Source: an uncultured Acidimicrobiaceae bacterium
Lineage (GTDB): Bacteria; Actinomycetota; Acidimicrobiia; Acidimicrobiales; RAAP-2
Length of the DNA stretch: 64,000 nt
Direction of reading: 5' to 3'
NCBI GenBank assembly: GCA_937975915.1
Contig: CALJTY010000030.1
Location: 492,733 to 556,732 of the forward strand
This document shows, piece by piece, positions 37,601 through 46,777 of this stretch (its first letter is position 1; every line of letters begins with the position of its first letter). A program made the position numbers and the translations under genes. The notes below the pieces were generated by a model. That model saw only the letters and a list, made by a program, of their open reading frames with translations. It was not told the origin of the DNA and searched no databases.

Positions 37601-39040
37601 GCCAACGATCAAGCTCGAATCCACGTGAAGCTCGTGAGTGAACAAGGTGTTGGAACTATCGCTGCGGGTGTTGCTAAAGCGCACGCTGACGTCATCCTTA
37701 TCTCGGGACACGACGGTGGAACAGGTGCTGCTCCGCTGACATCTCTGAAGCACGCCGGAACGCCATGGGAAATTGGACTCGCAGAAGCTCATCAGACTCT
37801 TGCTATGAACGGTCTTCGTAATCGTGTTGTTGTCCAAGTCGACGGTCAACTGAAGACTGGTCGCGACGTCGTCATCGCTGCGCTTCTAGGTGCCGAGGAA
37901 TATGGATTTGCCACTGCACCACTCGTTGTTTCTGGTTGCATCATGATGCGCGTTTGTCACCTCGACACTTGCCCAGTGGGAATTGCAACCCAGAATCCGA
38001 AACTACGTGAGAGATTCAACGGTCAACCCGAATTTGTTGAAAACTTTTTCGAGTTCATTGCAGAAGAAGTTCGTGAATACATTTCGCTGCTTGGAGCAAA
38101 GACCCTTGACGACATCATTGGCGATACTGACCGAATTGCTATCGACAGCAAGACTTCGGAACTTAGCGACTTCGATTTGAGTGCACTACTTGCTCCTGTC
38201 GATCACAACCAGCGTCGCCAAACAACCAAACAAGACCACGAAATGCACGATGCTCTCGACTGGACTTTCATCGATGAAGCAGTTCGTAGCGCCACCACTG
38301 GTGTGTCGACAACGATTGCATCAAAGATCAACAACATCAACAGAGCTGTAGGAACACTTACAGGAAGCGCCATTACTCGCGCACTCGGGGCTGACAAACT
38401 TCCTGACGATCACATTCAGATCAACCTGGAAGGATCCTCTGGTCAGTCGCTGGGAGCATTTATCCCTCAAGGATTGACACTTCGTCTGACTGGTGATGCG
38501 AATGACTACGCAGGTAAGGGCCTCTCGGGAGGACGCATCATCATTAAGGCGCCTTCGGCTTCAACTTTCGAGACTGATCAAAACATCATCGCTGGAAACG
38601 TGATTGGTTACGGGGCAACCTCTGGTGAGATCTTTATTAACGGAGTCGTTGGTGAGCGCTGTGCGGTAAGAAATTCTGGTGCAACAATTGTTGTTGAAGG
38701 AACTGGCGACCACGCGGGTGAGTACATGACTGGTGGAGTAGTAGCAATCCTCGGAGACATCGGACGCAACCTCGCAGCCGGAATGTCTGGTGGAACCATC
38801 TACTTGTATGACCCTAAGAAGACGATTCATGATCACTTAAGCGCAGGCGTCTACGAGATTGATCCACTCGAATTCGAAGATGACGAAAAACTCCTCGACA
38901 TCATCACTCGTTTCGAAGCCGAAACGGGATCGAAGAAGGCCAAATCGCTACTGAGCCATTGGCGAACAGCTCGAATGGACTTCGTTCGCATTGAAACATC
39001 TGAATACCAGCGAGTCAGAGACGAGCTTCGAAATGGGTAA
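34604..39040 (+). CDS. gltB: Glutamate synthase (NADPH) large subunit
   Basis: Ammonia assimilation: transfers the glutamine amide to 2-oxoglutarate with GltD. 1478 residues. After a 14-residue propeptide the N-terminal nucleophile Cys15 (DACGVGMV) starts the class II amidotransferase domain; the central and FMN-binding synthase domains follow (GGKSNTGEGGED, AQGAKPGEGGQLPG); the [3Fe-4S] cysteines lie near residues 1112-1123 (C-X5-C-X4-C in CIMMRVCHLDTC); the C-terminal beta-helix GXXXG repeats end the protein. It overlaps gltD by 8 nt. Confidence 0.98.
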   Translation: MTKTLYDPNFEHDACGVGMVADLTATPTHKNVFDALTILENMEHRGATGADTGSGDGAGLLIQMPDSFIREVFDNVPAAGDYGVAFWMIPKHLVMSDVQSTIDKALAKVSLKSSGWRVVPVDSSILGPTSSASEPVFIQQLITSNGAESLERSLFAARKMLEHELPIYASSCSPNVLIYKGMLSSPQLRQYFDDLRDERLITSISVVHSRFSTNVLPRWELAQPFRYISHNGEINTVRGNRNWMTARETTLKSDLLPVEVSDLYPIITDNMSDSASFDEVVELLVQSGRSLPHAVLMMIPEAWEKSTFMSTERRDFYRYHAGLMEPWDGPASVTFTDGKIVGAVLDRNGLRPARYWVTKDKRVIFASEVGVVDVDPANIERKGRLQPGRVFLVDIEQGRIIDDEELKGTLAAKAPYGQWLKEQQISLDEIDARPWLAPSHASVVRHQKNFGYSEEDLRLIIRHMAQVGEEPIGSMGSDAALPALSKQPRPIFDYFTQLFAQVTNPPLDAIREELVTSTRVTIGGEDNLLTETDRHAHQIVLPSPVLSIDEFAKIRYIEESDKAVGFKTSVVEGLFPSSGSGTAGERLAKAIQEVTNEVVKEVRAGANIILLSDRNVNKDFAAIPSLLLTSAVHHRLVAEHIRTSAALIIEAGDVREVHHVALLLGFGASAVCPYLAYESIDDLVEKGELTTAASVDARYLYGKGLNKGIVKTMSKMGVSTVASYVGSQLFEAVGVSDDILSRYFPGMKSRMGGVTLERVAQDVLTWHSDAYTPAEGERIEIRNKGEYQWRRDGEIHLFNPHTVQKLQHATREKRYDIFKEYTKMVDEQNDAKVTLRGLFNLKSAATPTPLDQVESVSSIIKRFSTGAMSYGSISGEAHETLAIAMNRIGGKSNTGEGGEDEERFDTSDPRFNRRSSIKQVASGRFGVTSRYLVNADDIQIKMAQGAKPGEGGQLPGSKVYPWVAKTRHSTPGVGLISPPPHHDIYSIEDLKQLIFDLKNANDQARIHVKLVSEQGVGTIAAGVAKAHADVILISGHDGGTGAAPLTSLKHAGTPWEIGLAEAHQTLAMNGLRNRVVVQVDGQLKTGRDVVIAALLGAEEYGFATAPLVVSGCIMMRVCHLDTCPVGIATQNPKLRERFNGQPEFVENFFEFIAEEVREYISLLGAKTLDDIIGDTDRIAIDSKTSELSDFDLSALLAPVDHNQRRQTTKQDHEMHDALDWTFIDEAVRSATTGVSTTIASKINNINRAVGTLTGSAITRALGADKLPDDHIQINLEGSSGQSLGAFIPQGLTLRLTGDANDYAGKGLSGGRIIIKAPSASTFETDQNIIAGNVIGYGATSGEIFINGVVGERCAVRNSGATIVVEGTGDHAGEYMTGGVVAILGDIGRNLAAGMSGGTIYLYDPKKTIHDHLSAGVYEIDPLEFEDDEKLLDIITRFEAETGSKKAKSLLSHWRTARMDFVRIETSEYQRVRDELRNG

Positions 39041-40463
39041 GGTCACCGGATTTATAGAGTTTGATCGCGTAGGACCGAAGTATCGGCCCGTTCCAGTTCG
39101 CCTTCGAGACTGGAAAGAGGTGTACGAACCTCAAGACGAAAAAGAAGTCTCTGAGCAAGGGGCGCGCTGCATGGACTGCGGTATCGCATTCTGCATGCAA
39201 GGCTGCCCACTAGGAAACAGAATTCCAGTCTTCAATGATGCCGCCTATAAGCAGAACTGGGCTGAAGCTGCGGATCAGTTATTTTCTACTAATAATTTTC
39301 CAGAATTCACTGGACGACTTTGCCCAGCTCCATGCGAATCGGCCTGCGTCCTCGGAATTGCAGCTGACCCAGTAACCATCGAACGCATTGAGTACGAGGT
39401 TGTTGAGCACGCATTCGCGAATGGTTTTCCCGTAAGTAGAAGTACCTCAACACGAACTGGCAAGCATGTTTGCGTCGTTGGATCTGGTCCCGCTGGCCTC
39501 GCTGCCGCGGCACAGCTGAGAAGTGTTGGTCACGAGGTAACTGTGCTGGAGCGAAACGACCTCATAGGTGGGCTTCTTCGTTACGGCATACCAGAATTCA
39601 AAATGGAAAAAGCCGTTCTTGATCGTCGTATCAATGTTATGAAAGAGTCGGGCATCACATTTAAGACCGGTGTGAGTGTGGGAGATGATGGTGTCTCACT
39701 CGAATCACTTCGATCAGAGTACGACGCAGTTCTCCTCGCAATCGGCTCAACACGCCCACGCATGATCCCTGTGAATGGTGCAGAGCTGACAGGTGTCTAC
39801 CCAGCTATGACTTACCTTGAGGCCTCAAATCGCGCCGTGAACACTTCGACAACATCAGAGATAGATGTGAAGGATAAGAACGTAATCATTCTTGGAGGTG
39901 GCGACACGGGAGCTGACTGTCTTGGCACAGCTCACCGACAAGGAGCAAAGAGCGTCATCCAGATTGAGATCATGGACCGTCCACCAGATGAGCGCCCAGC
40001 TGATCAACCGTGGCCAACGATGGCTCGACTTTTTAAGACAACTTCTGCTCACCAAGAAGGTGGCGAACGCATTTTTTCTTCTGAAACACTCGAATTCAAG
40101 GGTGATGGCAATTTGCAAGAAATTGTCCTGCGTGACAATTCATCAAATGAAATCGTCACCAAGACTGTTGATTTCGTCTTCATCGCCGCTGGATTCGTTG
40201 GCCCTGAACTGGACCAAGTGGGCCTCAATCAGGATCAGTTCGTTACTAACCGTGCAACTCTTTCTGTAACCCCTGATTGGGCTGTGAAAGGCCTCGAAGG
40301 CAAGGGGCAAGTCTTCGCTTGTGGCGACGCAGTTCGTGGCCAGAGCCTCATTGTGTGGGCTATCGCCGAAGGCCGTTCTGCTGCCTCAGGCATTGACGCG
40401 TATTTGCAGGGCGAGCCAAGTTCGCTCCCAGCGCCAGTCGAGCCGTACAGTCTTTCTTGGTAG
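39033..40463 (+). CDS. gltD: Glutamate synthase small subunit
   Basis: FAD/NADPH subunit delivering electrons to GltB. N-terminal Cys clusters CMDCGIAFCMQGCP and CPAPCESAC bind [4Fe-4S]; then GSGPAGLAAAAQL (FAD) and GGGDTGADCLGTA (NADPH). ATG 39033, overlapping the gltB stop by 8 nt, gives 476 residues; the open frame begins 14 codons earlier within gltB. Confidence 0.96.
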   Translation: MGKVTGFIEFDRVGPKYRPVPVRLRDWKEVYEPQDEKEVSEQGARCMDCGIAFCMQGCPLGNRIPVFNDAAYKQNWAEAADQLFSTNNFPEFTGRLCPAPCESACVLGIAADPVTIERIEYEVVEHAFANGFPVSRSTSTRTGKHVCVVGSGPAGLAAAAQLRSVGHEVTVLERNDLIGGLLRYGIPEFKMEKAVLDRRINVMKESGITFKTGVSVGDDGVSLESLRSEYDAVLLAIGSTRPRMIPVNGAELTGVYPAMTYLEASNRAVNTSTTSEIDVKDKNVIILGGGDTGADCLGTAHRQGAKSVIQIEIMDRPPDERPADQPWPTMARLFKTTSAHQEGGERIFSSETLEFKGDGNLQEIVLRDNSSNEIVTKTVDFVFIAAGFVGPELDQVGLNQDQFVTNRATLSVTPDWAVKGLEGKGQVFACGDAVRGQSLIVWAIAEGRSAASGIDAYLQGEPSSLPAPVEPYSLSW

Positions 40464-40508
40464 TTTCATAATCGCAACAAGATCACATTAAACAGCAGTG
40501 GGGGAATC

Positions 40509-42125
40509 ATGAAAAGTACGATGCAAAACACACAGTTGCTAATCAGGGACCTGATTAAGCACGGAGAGTTCATCTACGCCGACAAAAAAGTCTTTACCGT
40601 CTCTCCAGATGGTGTTGAAGAAGCAACATTCCTGCAGATCTCCAAGCGAGCTGAACAATTAGCTGCTGCGCTTACGAAGCTTGGTGTGAAAAAGGGCGAT
40701 CGCGTTGCATCGTTCATGTGGAACAACCAGGCTCACATGGAGGCCTACATTGCGATCCCTTGTATGGGTGCAGTGCTCCACACGCTCAACATTCGTCTCT
40801 TTCCAGAGCAACTCGCCTACATCATCAATCACGCTGACGACCAGGTAATCATTGTTGACAACACGCTTGCTCCACTGCTCGCAAAAGTACGTGATCAGAT
40901 GCCAAACGTTAAGCACATCATCGTTCACGGTCCAGAAACGACCGGCGTTCTTGGAGAAACGCTCGACTACGAAACTGTCCTCGCTGCAGAGAAGCCAGGA
41001 TTTCAGTGGCCAGATCTCGATGAAAATGATGCCGCAATCATGTGTTACACCTCTGGAACAACAGGCAACCCTAAGGGAGTTGTTTACTCTCACCGTTCAA
41101 CGTGGCTTCACTCAATGGCAGCAACTTCTGCAAACTCAATCGGACTCAGTGAGCGTGACCGCTGCCTACTGATTGTTCCGATGTTCCACGTAAATGCGTG
41201 GGGTTGTGCCTACACCGCTTTCATGGCTGGTGTCGAGCTCATCATGCCTCAGATGCTCTTGCAGGGTGAACCAATCGTGAAGATGATTGAAGACTTGAAG
41301 CCAACCGTTGCACTCGGTGTTCCAACAATCTGGAATGACGTTCTGCGAGTTGCGAACGAAAAGCCAGGTGTTGATCTATCGAGCCTTCGCTACTTGCTGG
41401 CTGGTGGCTCAGCGGTACCGCGCGTGCTCATCGAAACATACCGAGACAAGTACAACGTTGACATCATTCAAGGATGGGGAATGACAGAAACAAGTCCTTT
41501 GGCGGCTATTTCAATTCCACCATTTGGAACACCTAAGGATCAGGAAATCGACTGGCGCGTTAAGGCAGGTCGAATCGTTGCTGGTGTGAAGATGAGAATC
41601 ACCGCAGAGGATGGAACTGTCCTCGCAAACGATGGAAAGACTGTTGGTGAATTTGAAATCAGTGGTCCTTGGATTACTGGTTCCTACTTCGGCGTAGATG
41701 ATCCAGAGAAGTTCCGCGACGGATGGCTTCGAACTGGCGACATCGGAACAATCGATGCATACGGTTACCTTGTGATCAGTGACCGCACGAAGGACGTAAT
41801 CAAGTCTGGTGGTGAGTGGATTAGTTCTGTGGAGCTCGAAGGGTCTCTCATGGGACACCCAGCCGTCTTTGAAGCAGCTGTGATAGCCGTTCCTGACGAG
41901 AAGTGGCAGGAACGTCCAATGGCGTGCGTCGTGCTTCGCCCAGGAATGAGCGCAACTGCAGAAGAACTTCAGTCGTATCTCTCAGAGCGCGTTGCGAAGT
42001 GGTGGCTCCCTGAGCGCTGGACGTTCATTGAGAGCGTTCCAAAGACCAGCGTGGGCAAGTTCGACAAGAAAGTTCTTCGTTCGCAGTATGGCGACAATGA
42101 ACTTGAAGTCATCACACTTGGTTAA
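40509..42125 (+). CDS. Acyl-CoA ligase (medium/long-chain fatty acid type)
   Basis: AMP-forming adenylating enzyme of the FadD family. Motifs CYTSGTTGNPKGVVYSHRS, GWGMTETSP, the A8 hinge DRTKDVIKSGGEWISSVELEG, and the C-terminal lysine in TSVGKFDKK are complete; 538 residues. GGGGGAATC before the ATG is the ribosome site. Chain length preference cannot be read from sequence. Its stop overlaps the next small gene (TAATG). Confidence 0.92.
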   Translation: MKSTMQNTQLLIRDLIKHGEFIYADKKVFTVSPDGVEEATFLQISKRAEQLAAALTKLGVKKGDRVASFMWNNQAHMEAYIAIPCMGAVLHTLNIRLFPEQLAYIINHADDQVIIVDNTLAPLLAKVRDQMPNVKHIIVHGPETTGVLGETLDYETVLAAEKPGFQWPDLDENDAAIMCYTSGTTGNPKGVVYSHRSTWLHSMAATSANSIGLSERDRCLLIVPMFHVNAWGCAYTAFMAGVELIMPQMLLQGEPIVKMIEDLKPTVALGVPTIWNDVLRVANEKPGVDLSSLRYLLAGGSAVPRVLIETYRDKYNVDIIQGWGMTETSPLAAISIPPFGTPKDQEIDWRVKAGRIVAGVKMRITAEDGTVLANDGKTVGEFEISGPWITGSYFGVDDPEKFRDGWLRTGDIGTIDAYGYLVISDRTKDVIKSGGEWISSVELEGSLMGHPAVFEAAVIAVPDEKWQERPMACVVLRPGMSATAEELQSYLSERVAKWWLPERWTFIESVPKTSVGKFDKKVLRSQYGDNELEVITLG

Positions 42126-42322
42126 TGCAATCATTTGACGAATTAGCTGACGAAGTTTCCAGCATCGAATCGCGCGTATCTGACGCAATCTATGACGCTC
42201 TTAGGGCTCAGGTGAACGCGGATGAACCAGAGAATGCAAAGGATCTTGAGCGTCGGCTTTCTAAAGTTCGAAGAAGCTTGCAAAAAGCCGAGGCGCTGTT
42301 GCGTGGCGCCAGTGCTGACTAA
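42125..42322 (+). CDS. Small helical protein of unknown function
   Basis: 65 residues, highly charged, predicted as a single helical hairpin or coiled coil (heptad-like spacing in EDLERRLSKVRRSLQKAEALL-type composition, residues about 38-59). Translation is coupled to the acyl-CoA ligase by TAATG. It resembles XseB in size only; the XseB consensus (FEEALARLEEIV) is absent. Its stop overlaps the convergent LOG gene in CTAA. Confidence 0.65.
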   Translation: MQSFDELADEVSSIESRVSDAIYDALRAQVNADEPENAKDLERRLSKVRRSLQKAEALLRGASAD

Positions 42323-43170
42323 GCCCAGGAATTTATTTCGTTAATTACGAGTCGAAGACCGACGTAGTTGCGTCCTTCAAAACTCGCAGTTATTGATGAT
42401 CCTTGCTTAGTAAAAAGTGGGGTTTTGGATAATTGTGGCGTTACCTTTAGAAGACTTTGAACTTGCGAATCAGTTGGTTCGTTCAACAGATTGATCTGAA
42501 CTTCGCCAGAACTGAAGCTGCAGTCGACGTAGTTCGAGTAGAACGTGAAGATTTCCTCTGCGGCGCTCTCAGCTGAAGTACAGAGCTTTACCAATGCAGA
42601 ATCTGGCTGGCTGATGTAGGAACCGCCGATGATTTCTGTTTCCAGGAAATCCAACCACTTGGACCAGAAGGTTCCACCTGGTGCGTCAATGAGCACCACA
42701 GGGGCTGGAGTGGACTTTCCGGTGTGAATCAGGGTCAGTACTTCGTAGAGTTCATCCAACGTTCCAAAGCCTCCTGGAAGGCATACAAACGCGTCTGCTT
42801 CACGGATCATTGAGACTTTGCGGGTAAAGAAATTCTTCACCGATACAACTTTGTTCGCTGCGTCAATGAAGGGATTCGCGTGCTGCTCAAAGGGGAGCTT
42901 TATGTTCACTCCTATGGTGTGATCATGTCCAGCGCCTTCACTTGTCGCCTCCATGATTCCGCCTCCGGCGCCAGTGATTGACATCCAGTCGGCCTTGGTC
43001 ATGATTTGACCGAATTCTTTGGTGAGTTGATAAAGAGGGTTTTCTTTAGCGGTTCGTGCGGATCCGAAGACTAAAACTTTCTTTCGTGAGCGCCAGGGAC
43101 CAAACAGTTTTGCAACTAAGAGAAGTTCATCAGAAGCTGTGTTGGCGATCAATTGATCTATTTCAAACAT
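42319..43170 (-). CDS. LOG-family Rossmann-fold protein with C-terminal extension
   Basis: Member of the TIGR00730/LOG family; some relatives release cytokinin-like bases from nucleotide monophosphates. The nucleotide-binding signatures GGGIMEATSEGAG and PGGFGTLDE are intact. The family core is about 190-200 residues; this protein has 283, with a roughly 75-residue C-terminal region (after residue 205) ending NYVGLRLVINEINSWA, not part of the usual domain. It follows fbiC by 4 nt and is probably coupled to it. Biological role unknown. Confidence 0.85.
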   Translation of the reverse strand: MFEIDQLIANTASDELLLVAKLFGPWRSRKKVLVFGSARTAKENPLYQLTKEFGQIMTKADWMSITGAGGGIMEATSEGAGHDHTIGVNIKLPFEQHANPFIDAANKVVSVKNFFTRKVSMIREADAFVCLPGGFGTLDELYEVLTLIHTGKSTPAPVVLIDAPGGTFWSKWLDFLETEIIGGSYISQPDSALVKLCTSAESAAEEIFTFYSNYVDCSFSSGEVQINLLNEPTDSQVQSLLKVTPQLSKTPLFTKQGSSITASFEGRNYVGLRLVINEINSWA

Positions 43171-43174
43171 AAAA

Positions 43175-45439
43175 CTAAGAAGTCAGTGATTTATAGAGCG
43201 TGGTGCGCTGCACCAAAGGTCGTCCGAGAGGTGCAACGAGGTCTCGTAATGTATCTGCGTTCATCTCTTGTCCGTGAACTGCGCCAGCAGCACGAGAGAT
43301 GTTTTCGTCCATCAACGTTCCACCAAGGTCATTCGCTCCGGCTTGAAGAATTCTGCGAGATCCCTCTACACCCATTTTCACCCAACTGACTTGAATATTG
43401 TTGATCAGCGTTGCGTAGTGAAGCCTCGCAACCGAGTGCATCAACAGCGCTTCTCTAAACGTTGGCCCGCGACGTGACTTCCCGTTAATGAAGATCGGAG
43501 TAGCCATATGCACGAAGGGGAGCGGAACAAATTCAGTGAATCCGCCAGTTTCCTTCTGAAGATCTCTTGTGCGAATTAGGTGTGTGGCCCAACTGTCGAC
43601 GCCTTCTACGGCACCGAACATGATGGTGATGTTTGAGTTGAGCCCGACACTGTGAGCAGTGCGGTGGACCTCTAGCCACTGATCAGAATTGATCTTGTCC
43701 GGACAAAGAATCTTTCTCACTTCGTCATCGAGAATTTCGGCGGCGGTCCCAGGAAGAGTCTTTAGACCAGCATCCTTCAGTCGTGTGAGGTAGGTCGCGA
43801 GGTCTTGTTCTGACCGGCGGGCACCTTCAAAGACTTCCAGAGCACTGAATGCGTGGATGTGAATCTTTGGAGACCCGGCACGAACAGCCGCGACTACGTC
43901 AATGTAGTAATCGCCATCGAACTTCGGATGAATTCCGCCCTGGAGACAGACTTCCGTTGCACCCTTGGCTTCGGCTTCGCGAACACGTTCGCTGACCTCG
44001 TCGAGAGTTAACAAATAAGGGTCACCACGAAGGTTGAGCGAAAGCGGACCCTTCGAGAAGGCGCAGAAGCGGCATTTAAAGGTGCAGACGTTTGTGTAGT
44101 TGATGTTTCTGTTAATTACGAAAGATATGTCATCGCCAACTAGTTGCTTTCTCACGTCATCAGCAAGTTCATTGATCGCAACCAGATCTGCGCCTCTGGC
44201 ACTAAAGAGAGTAATGAGCTCTTCTCTAGAAAAGTCATAACCCGGCTCGTAACCACGAAGAATCGCAGCAACATCGCTTGTCTTTGAAGTAGCGAGAGGA
44301 AGTGAAGGCGGGGTGATGTCAGATCCAGAGAACCAAGAGTCATCACGAGCAAGCCCCGTGGCATCAGCATGAGCCAATACTTTTGTTCGAACCTTTGAAT
44401 CAAGGAACTCTTGCTTCTGATCAATGAAATCTGGGTAGACGGTGAGGCGAGGAGTTAAATAGAAACCCTTGGCATCGCATTCGCTTGCGAGTGAGTCAAC
44501 TGCTGGCCATGCTCGCTCTGGGTTCACATGGTCTGAAGTCACTGGAGAGATTCCGCCAAAGTCGTCAATACCGAAGGCCAGAAGTCGAGTTGGGTCATCG
44601 CTCAAATTAGGTGGTGCCTGCAAGTGGATGTCACCAGGCAGAATCAAACGAGCAGCGCCAATGGTCCAGTGAAACTCTTCGTCGCTCGCGGCTGGTTCAT
44701 GTGCCATTGCAGTTCGTGGCTTAGGAAGGAAGTTCTGAACAATTACTTCTTGAATGTGGCCATATTCCTCATGGGCAAGTGCAATTGCTTCAAGAGTTGC
44801 GATCCGGTCTTCACGTGTTTCGCCAATACCAACGAGGAGTCCGGTGGTGAATGGAATCTTCAATTGACCTGCGAAGCGCATTGTGTTTAGACGGCGCTGT
44901 GGATCCTTGTCAGGTGCAAGGCGGTGTGCGTCAAGTTCTGCGAGTGATTCCAGCATCATTCCTTGAGAAGCAGAAACTTCGCGAAGTTGTTCTAGCTCTG
45001 AGAAGTAGAGGGCGCCAGCGTTGGCGTGGGGAAGCAGTCCTGTTTCATCAAGCACCGCCTTCGCAGCTGCTGCAACGTAGTCAACAGTGGACTGGTATCC
45101 ACGAGCAGCAAGCCACTTTGCCGCTTCGTCGTAGCGAAGCTCGGGGCGTTCACCAAGTGTGAAGAGGGCTTCTGTGCAACCAGCTGCTTTTCCATCATTG
45201 GCTACTTCCAGAACTTCTTCAATTGACATGTACGGAGATGCAACGTGTGCTGGGGCCTGAGCAAACGTGCAATATCCACAACGATCTCGACAAAGCTTGG
45301 TTAAAGGTATGAAGACCTTTGGAGAATAAGTGACGATCGACCCATTGCGCCGACGGGCCTTGGCAAATGCCTCAGATGCGAGAGAAGAGGCTGACTCATT
45401 TATGAGGTGCTGGTTGTTAAACCCTCGTGTAATAGTCAT
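43175..45439 (-). CDS. fbiC: FO synthase FbiC (CofG-CofH fusion)
   Basis: Makes the deazaflavin FO, precursor of coenzyme F420, from tyrosine and 5-amino-6-ribitylaminouracil. Two radical-SAM modules: an N-terminal CofG with CRDRCGYC and a C-terminal CofH with CTFKCRFC, each CX3CX2C. 754 residues, shorter than the mycobacterial protein (856). The ATG is 6 nt downstream of TAGGAT. No other F420 gene is in view, but FbiC implies F420-dependent enzymes in the cell. Confidence 0.95.
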   Translation of the reverse strand: MTITRGFNNQHLINESASSLASEAFAKARRRNGSIVTYSPKVFIPLTKLCRDRCGYCTFAQAPAHVASPYMSIEEVLEVANDGKAAGCTEALFTLGERPELRYDEAAKWLAARGYQSTVDYVAAAAKAVLDETGLLPHANAGALYFSELEQLREVSASQGMMLESLAELDAHRLAPDKDPQRRLNTMRFAGQLKIPFTTGLLVGIGETREDRIATLEAIALAHEEYGHIQEVIVQNFLPKPRTAMAHEPAASDEEFHWTIGAARLILPGDIHLQAPPNLSDDPTRLLAFGIDDFGGISPVTSDHVNPERAWPAVDSLASECDAKGFYLTPRLTVYPDFIDQKQEFLDSKVRTKVLAHADATGLARDDSWFSGSDITPPSLPLATSKTSDVAAILRGYEPGYDFSREELITLFSARGADLVAINELADDVRKQLVGDDISFVINRNINYTNVCTFKCRFCAFSKGPLSLNLRGDPYLLTLDEVSERVREAEAKGATEVCLQGGIHPKFDGDYYIDVVAAVRAGSPKIHIHAFSALEVFEGARRSEQDLATYLTRLKDAGLKTLPGTAAEILDDEVRKILCPDKINSDQWLEVHRTAHSVGLNSNITIMFGAVEGVDSWATHLIRTRDLQKETGGFTEFVPLPFVHMATPIFINGKSRRGPTFREALLMHSVARLHYATLINNIQVSWVKMGVEGSRRILQAGANDLGGTLMDENISRAAGAVHGQEMNADTLRDLVAPLGRPLVQRTTLYKSLTS

Positions 45440-45445
45440 GCGAGC

Positions 45446-45451
45446 ATCCTA
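45446..45451 (-). promoter_or_regulatory. -10 element for fbiC
   Basis: TAGGAT on the minus strand, 6 nt before ATG 45439; it separates fbiC from the upstream tkt-tal-pgi operon. Confidence 0.55.
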
Positions 45452-45454
45452 GGA

Positions 45455-46774
45455 CTAAAGAGCTAATAGCTGAGCCACTTCGCTCAGGTCATCAACAATT
45501 ATTTGGGCTACATGACGGCCGCTGGCAATCATTGCCTTGAAGTCACTGATTGCCTGGGCCATGTGCAGATCTTGGAACGTCGACTCGGGCGTTGACCCTG
45601 GAATTGGCAAAGGCTTGGAGGTTGGTCGGATGACAATCTGGAGGGCCGCGATGTTTTTTGGACCGCCCTTATGGAGCTGGCCCGTTGAGTGCAAATACCT
45701 CGGTCCTAAGTTTGCAGTTGTAGTCCCATATCTCTTTTGAACACGAGACTGCAGGTCGCTTAGAGCCCCCGCAATGCTGAGAGGTCCATAGACCTGCAAT
45801 GTTCGATAAGTCGCGGCATTGAAATCATGCTTCAAATCTTCCTCGTCAAATTCTGGAGGAGTCCATTCGATCTTGTTCTCGAGGAGCTCGAAAACGGAAG
45901 TCTTCACCGCGTCAACATTTGGCTGATTGAACGGATCGACACCAAGATGCCAGGCGAGAAGTGATGCGACCAAGTGATAGTGCATGATCTGAGATGGTTC
46001 ATACTTTTTGGTGGTTGATTCGTAAATGGGTATGAAGCCGCGATCGTGCTTTCCAGTTGTTTCAGCAATCAACTGCTCAAGCCACATTGCACCACCAGAT
46101 GTAACGGGATTGGCTGTGAGAGAAAAATTTCCGTGTCCGAAGTTCACGTCTGCAGCATGAATTGCCGCTTCCTCGAAAGCGTGACCAACAACATCAGCGT
46201 TCAAAAAAGATACTGACAACTCACTGCGCAATGTTTCCGGAGTCCATCCGGCATACAGAGCTGGGACGAGACCAAACGGTGAGAGAGCTGAAAACCTTCC
46301 ACCAGTATTAACGTCACCGTCGATCACAAGACAGCCAAGTTTTTCACCAACTGCAGCGAGTGCAGTTCCGGGGTCAGTGATGATGACGAGGTCTTCGGCG
46401 AGGAGTCCGCTTTCAAGTGCGTAGGACAGCAAACTCAATGTTTCGATTGTCGCGCCGGATTTCGATGCGGCAATAACTGTTGCATTTGAGAAGTGCACGT
46501 CACCAATTGAATCCGGATTTGAAGTGTCTAGAACATGGAGCTTCGTAGATTGTTTCGCTTCTGCGAAGAACAGACCAGGTCCTGACGAGCCACCGATACC
46601 AAGAAGGATTGTCATTTCATGGCGGCGAGGGAGCTTCTGTGCAATGTCATCAAGCCACTCTCCGAGATACATTTCGGGGTGACGCAACCATCCAAGTGAG
46701 TTCTCAGCGGTCGAACCTTCAAAGAGCGAAGGATCTCCCTTCAGAACCCGCTGAATAATTTCCGAATTTGACAT
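45455..46774 (-). CDS. pgi: Glucose-6-phosphate isomerase
   Basis: Interconverts glucose 6-phosphate and fructose 6-phosphate. LLGIGGSSGPG, AASKSGATIETLSLL, GRFSALSPFGLVPA and the catalytic segment near HSTGQLHKGGP are recognisable. 439 residues, the shorter type seen in many actinobacteria and Bacillus. I start at ATG 46774; a TTG directly before it is also possible. It follows tal by 3 nt. Confidence 0.9.
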   Translation of the reverse strand: MSNSEIIQRVLKGDPSLFEGSTAENSLGWLRHPEMYLGEWLDDIAQKLPRRHEMTILLGIGGSSGPGLFFAEAKQSTKLHVLDTSNPDSIGDVHFSNATVIAASKSGATIETLSLLSYALESGLLAEDLVIITDPGTALAAVGEKLGCLVIDGDVNTGGRFSALSPFGLVPALYAGWTPETLRSELSVSFLNADVVGHAFEEAAIHAADVNFGHGNFSLTANPVTSGGAMWLEQLIAETTGKHDRGFIPIYESTTKKYEPSQIMHYHLVASLLAWHLGVDPFNQPNVDAVKTSVFELLENKIEWTPPEFDEEDLKHDFNAATYRTLQVYGPLSIAGALSDLQSRVQKRYGTTTANLGPRYLHSTGQLHKGGPKNIAALQIVIRPTSKPLPIPGSTPESTFQDLHMAQAISDFKAMIASGRHVAQIIVDDLSEVAQLLAL

Positions 46775-46777
46775 CAA

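Noticed and set aside
42125..42322. Exonuclease VII small subunit (XseB)
   Set aside because: Size and helical character fit, but the XseB consensus is absent and there is no xseA nearby.
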